Shown piece by piece: positions 13,816-15,853 of a DNA stretch of 15,853 nt. The notes beneath the pieces were generated by a model that was given only the letters and a program-made list of their open reading frames with translations, had not been told where the DNA came from and made no database searches. The stretch lies in the NCBI GenBank assembly GCA_964499445.1, contig CAZCLE010000024.1:1-15853 (forward strand), written 5' to 3'. This DNA is from GCA-2688105 sp964499445 (lineage in GTDB: Bacteria > Chloroflexota > Dehalococcoidia > Dehalococcoidales > GCA-2688105). The translations under genes and the position numbers were made by a program. Positions within the stretch are counted from its first letter, which is position 1; each line of letters begins with the position of its first letter.

Positions 13816-13842
13816 TTGAATAGTCGTTTTTCGTGATATACT
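13816..13842 (+). promoter_or_regulatory. argF promoter
   Basis: TGATATACT (13834-13842) is an extended -10 box, with TTGAAT (13816-13821) 15 bases before the hexamer. The start would be near 13849, leaving a leader of about 17 bases that carries GGGGGT (13855-13860). No ARG-box-like operator is obvious. Confidence 0.5.
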
Positions 13843-13865
13843 GTAGGACATAACGGGGGTTTGTT

Positions 13866-14804
13866 TTGAGGAAGGACTTACTTTCGGTATCTGACCTTAG
13901 CCGTGAGGATATTCGCTTGCTCATATCAGGGGCGGTAGATATGAAAGCCCGGGGCTGGCTTTCTTTACTTGACCGAAAGCTCTTAGTCATTTTGTTTGAG
14001 AAGCCCTCATTAAGGACTAGAGTCAGCTTTGAAGTGGCGATGCGCCAGCTAGGTGGACATACCATTTATCTGTCTCCCGGTGAGGTTGGTCTGGGAGAGC
14101 GGGAGTCAGTTCCAGATGTAGCCCGAGTGCTTAGTGGCTATGTGAATGCTATTGCTGTCCGCACCTTTTCTCACCAGACCTTGGAGATTCTGGCTAGCTA
14201 TTCCAGTGTCCCGGTGATAAATGCCTTGTCCGATTTGGAGCACCCGTGTCAGGCTCTGGCTGACCTGTTTACCATTTATGAGAAGAAGGGGGAGCTAAAC
14301 GGCTTAACCCTGGCCTTTATTGGTGACGGCAATAATGTGGCTCACAGTCTAATGCTGGCGGCTTCGCTGGTGGGGATGAATTTCAGGATTGCTTCCCCGA
14401 CTGATTACCGGGTCCAGGATAGAATCCTGCATCTAGCTCAAGGTTTTGCTTTAGATAGTGGTGCCGAAATATTTTGCACTGAGGAGCCTCGCCTGGCGGT
14501 TGGTGGGGCTGATGTAGTTTATACCGATGTGTGGGCGAGTATGGGGCAGGAGGCTGAGGCTGAGCGGCGACGCCAGATATTTGGCAGTTACCAGGTGGAT
14601 GATGAACTCCTGTCTCTAGCCAAGGAGGATGCCATATTGATGCATCCCTTGCCGGCGCATCATGGGCAGGAGGTGACCGAGGGCATTTTGGATAGTCCAA
14701 AATCAGTGGTCTTTGACCAGGCTGAGAACAGGATGCACCTGCAGAAAGCGCTACTGGCGGAGATGCTGGGAGGTCTGGAGATACCACTGGCTGGCTATCG
14801 GTAG
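13866..14804 (+). CDS. argF: Ornithine carbamoyltransferase
   Basis: Forms citrulline from ornithine and carbamoyl phosphate in arginine synthesis; cytoplasmic, normally a trimer. The 312 residues fit. The carbamoyl-phosphate loop reads SLRTR (48-52) where STRTR is usual, followed by the second phosphate/carbamoyl block HPCQALADL (126-134). DVWASMG (221-227) is the ornithine-binding signature (D-x-x-x-S-M-G) that separates this enzyme from aspartate carbamoyltransferase. The later loop is HPLPAH (260-265) instead of HCLPAH, so the cysteine that usually contacts ornithine is replaced by proline. The start is TTG 13866, just after GGGGGT; there is no ATG near the conserved N-terminus. The unknown membrane protein follows after 9 bases. 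No other arginine gene is in the window. Confidence 0.93.
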   Translation: MRKDLLSVSDLSREDIRLLISGAVDMKARGWLSLLDRKLLVILFEKPSLRTRVSFEVAMRQLGGHTIYLSPGEVGLGERESVPDVARVLSGYVNAIAVRTFSHQTLEILASYSSVPVINALSDLEHPCQALADLFTIYEKKGELNGLTLAFIGDGNNVAHSLMLAASLVGMNFRIASPTDYRVQDRILHLAQGFALDSGAEIFCTEEPRLAVGGADVVYTDVWASMGQEAEAERRRQIFGSYQVDDELLSLAKEDAILMHPLPAHHGQEVTEGILDSPKSVVFDQAENRMHLQKALLAEMLGGLEIPLAGYR

Positions 14805-14813
14805 GAGGATAGT

Positions 14814-15473
14814 ATGTATGCTTTAAGGGCTATAATAAACAAGGGTTGGTGTCCTATATTAGTAACAGCAATGGCTGTTATTGGTGCAATATATGAATTG
14901 CCGATTGCGGTTGTGGCTCCAGTGGTAGGTGTTATCCTGGTTGTTGGCTTAGTGGTAGCGGTAGTCGGAGCCAGAGAGAAGGAGTTGGAGTATGCCTCGC
15001 TGAGGCTCAAGCAACTAGCTGGTTACTTTAATCGCCGATTTATGGGCAATTCTTCCCTGTCTATCTTTGCCGTAGTAGATGGTCTATATAATATTGAAAA
15101 TCCCCGATTATGGACTTGGGTACAGGCATGTGATTTATCTCAGCGGATTTTCACTACCTGGTGTCATAGCTTTGTCAGCCGTGTGGATAGTGACTTTAGA
15201 ACTAAGAAATTTGGTGTTTACCTGCACACCTACTTAAATGAGCTGTGGTTGATAAACAGTCATTATTTTGAGCTGGTAGAGCAGTTTAATGAGGTAGCGC
15301 CAAAGGTTGAAATTCCGGAGGCGACTAAAGACCAGTATAACCGGTTTGTGATGGAATACAATGCCTTTGTTCAGGATTTCAGGGATAATATCGCTGAGCT
15401 GAGAACGATTGCCCACACCGAGATTGAGCCCCCCAGCGTAAAGTTTGCCCAAGAGTTACCAGTGGTGGAGTAA
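14814..15473 (+). CDS. Membrane protein with two N-terminal helices, unknown function
   Basis: A 219-residue protein. Two hydrophobic segments (about 11-28 and 31-53) form a short hairpin in the membrane, followed by AREKELEYASLRLKQLAGYF and a helical, aromatic-rich domain of about 160 residues with many Trp, Tyr and Phe (WTWVQACDL, LNELWLINSHYFELVEQF). No catalytic motif is recognisable. The N-terminal charges suggest the large domain is cytoplasmic. AGGAGG (14803-14808) lies 5 bases before the ATG and the gap to argF is 9 bases, so both are surely on one transcript, although nothing links the protein to arginine. A double-hairpin repeat begins three bases after the stop. I do not recognise a family. 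Confidence 0.72.
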   Translation: MYALRAIINKGWCPILVTAMAVIGAIYELPIAVVAPVVGVILVVGLVVAVVGAREKELEYASLRLKQLAGYFNRRFMGNSSLSIFAVVDGLYNIENPRLWTWVQACDLSQRIFTTWCHSFVSRVDSDFRTKKFGVYLHTYLNELWLINSHYFELVEQFNEVAPKVEIPEATKDQYNRFVMEYNAFVQDFRDNIAELRTIAHTEIEPPSVKFAQELPVVE

Positions 15474-15475
15474 CT

Positions 15476-15590
15476 ATCTACCTCACTCCCTTAATTTACC
15501 CCAAAAATCAAGATTTTCGGGGGCCCCAATTTAATCCCCCTCTCCTTCAAAGGAGAGGGGGGGGAGAAAAGAGGGGCTTCGCCCCTCCTA
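15476..15590 (+). repeat. Double-hairpin repeat, copy E, with an internal insertion
   Basis: It begins ATCTACCTCAC. Hairpin 1 pairs CCCCCTCTCCTT (15536-15547) with its complement (15550-15561). Hairpin 2 pairs GAGGGGC (15571-15577) with GCCCCTC (15581-15587) around TTC. Between the end motif and hairpin 1 lies an extra segment of about 35-40 bases (15493-15533) with its own stem: CCCCAAAAATC 15499-15509 and GATTTTCGGGG 15512-15522, one mismatch. AATTTA flanks that stem on both sides. Confidence 0.8.
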
Positions 15591-15620
15591 GATACTACTT
15601 GATAGAGGAGGTTTGCCATA

Positions 15621-15853
15621 ATGAAAAAGCTGACAGTAATATTAGGACTAATGCTGGTAATGTGCCTGCTGGTGTCTGTTTCCTGCGCTAAAGCGCCAGA
15701 GCCAACGCCAACGCCGGCGCCAACGCCAGAGGTAGTACCAACGCCAGCGCCAGCACCAACGCCAAGTAAGGTCCCGATAACGGAAGAAGGGGCGCTGGTG
15801 ACGATGCCTGAGCTGGGGGAGCCCTGGGCTACCCGCATGATTGTGCGCACCGC
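15621..15853 (+). CDS. Lipoprotein, N-terminal part (runs off the window)
   Basis: The first 77 codons of a secreted lipoprotein. A lysine pair is followed by a hydrophobic segment (LTVILGLMLVMCLLVSVS) and C22, the likely lipidated cysteine (VSVSC; Ser at -3 is not the ideal Leu). A Pro/Thr/Ala linker of alternating TP and AP units follows (about 25-50), then the start of a folded domain with VTMPELGEPWATRM. GAGGAGGT (15605-15612) is 8 bases before the ATG. The signal peptide would be cut by LspA. The mature function cannot be told from this fragment. The linker is GC-rich and repetitive, with CCAACGCCA-type units that could vary by slippage. Confidence 0.82.
   Translation, partial: MKKLTVILGLMLVMCLLVSVSCAKAPEPTPTPAPTPEVVPTPAPAPTPSKVPITEEGALVTMPELGEPWATRMIVRT

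Noticed and set aside
14383..14787. Minus-strand open frame of 134 codons opposite argF
   Set aside because: Pro/Ser/His-rich shadow of argF codons, no ribosome-binding site and no recognisable domain.
15491..15850. Minus-strand open frame of 119 codons at the right edge
   Set aside because: It reads through repeat copy E and the complement of the lipoprotein Pro/Thr linker, giving a Gly/Val/Ser low-complexity product.

Overview
The window looks like a stretch of bacterial chromosome. The best guess is a Chloroflexota, Dehalococcoidia-like genome. This is inferred from the mix of genes (a DUF4342-type protein, a YtxG/YtxH-like pair, an Isf-type iron-sulfur flavoprotein, TTG and GTG starts) and from the style of the proteins, not from any marker gene or search. 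Nearly all of it is ordinary housekeeping sequence, interrupted by one restriction-modification block and punctuated by a family of short double-hairpin repeats.

Layout. (1) 172-1998, plus strand: a DksA/TraR-like zinc-finger protein, lspA and rluD. This is the same order as the ylyA-lspA-ylyB cluster of Bacillus. (2) 1999-2302: about 300 bases without a gene, holding two repeat copies that face each other and then a promoter-like element. (3) 2303-4798, plus strand: an AT-richer, tightly packed block with an orphan SAM methyltransferase, a PD-(D/E)XK-type restriction endonuclease candidate and a beta-class DNA methyltransferase. Its last gene overlaps the start of gltX by four bases. (4) 4795-7104, plus strand: gltX, an iron-sulfur flavoprotein and a small two-helix membrane protein. 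(5) 7105-7328: a convergent intergenic region with a perfect palindrome and a terminator. (6) 10953-7329, minus strand: polA then mutM, a repair pair that appears to be driven by a leaderless promoter. (7) 12727-11030, minus strand: YtxG-like and YtxH-like proteins and an AI-2E family permease. (8) 13694-12814, minus strand: a DUF4342 protein coupled to a histidine phosphatase. (9) 13866-15473, plus strand, divergent from the previous unit: argF and an unknown membrane protein. (10) After another repeat copy, the first 77 codons of a lipoprotein with a Pro/Thr linker. Its signal peptide would be a substrate of the LspA encoded at the other end of the window.

The most unusual material is non-coding. 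At least five repeat copies (plus one fragment) share an end resembling TATCWACCTCACCCCC, a first GC-rich hairpin and a second hairpin of the type GAGGGGC-loop-GCCCCTC. Arm changes are compensated between copies. Individual copies appear to have been put to use as the terminator after rluD, as the terminator of polA-mutM and as the ribosome-binding site and TTG start of rluD. I see no CRISPR array, tRNA, rRNA, transposase or prophage gene.
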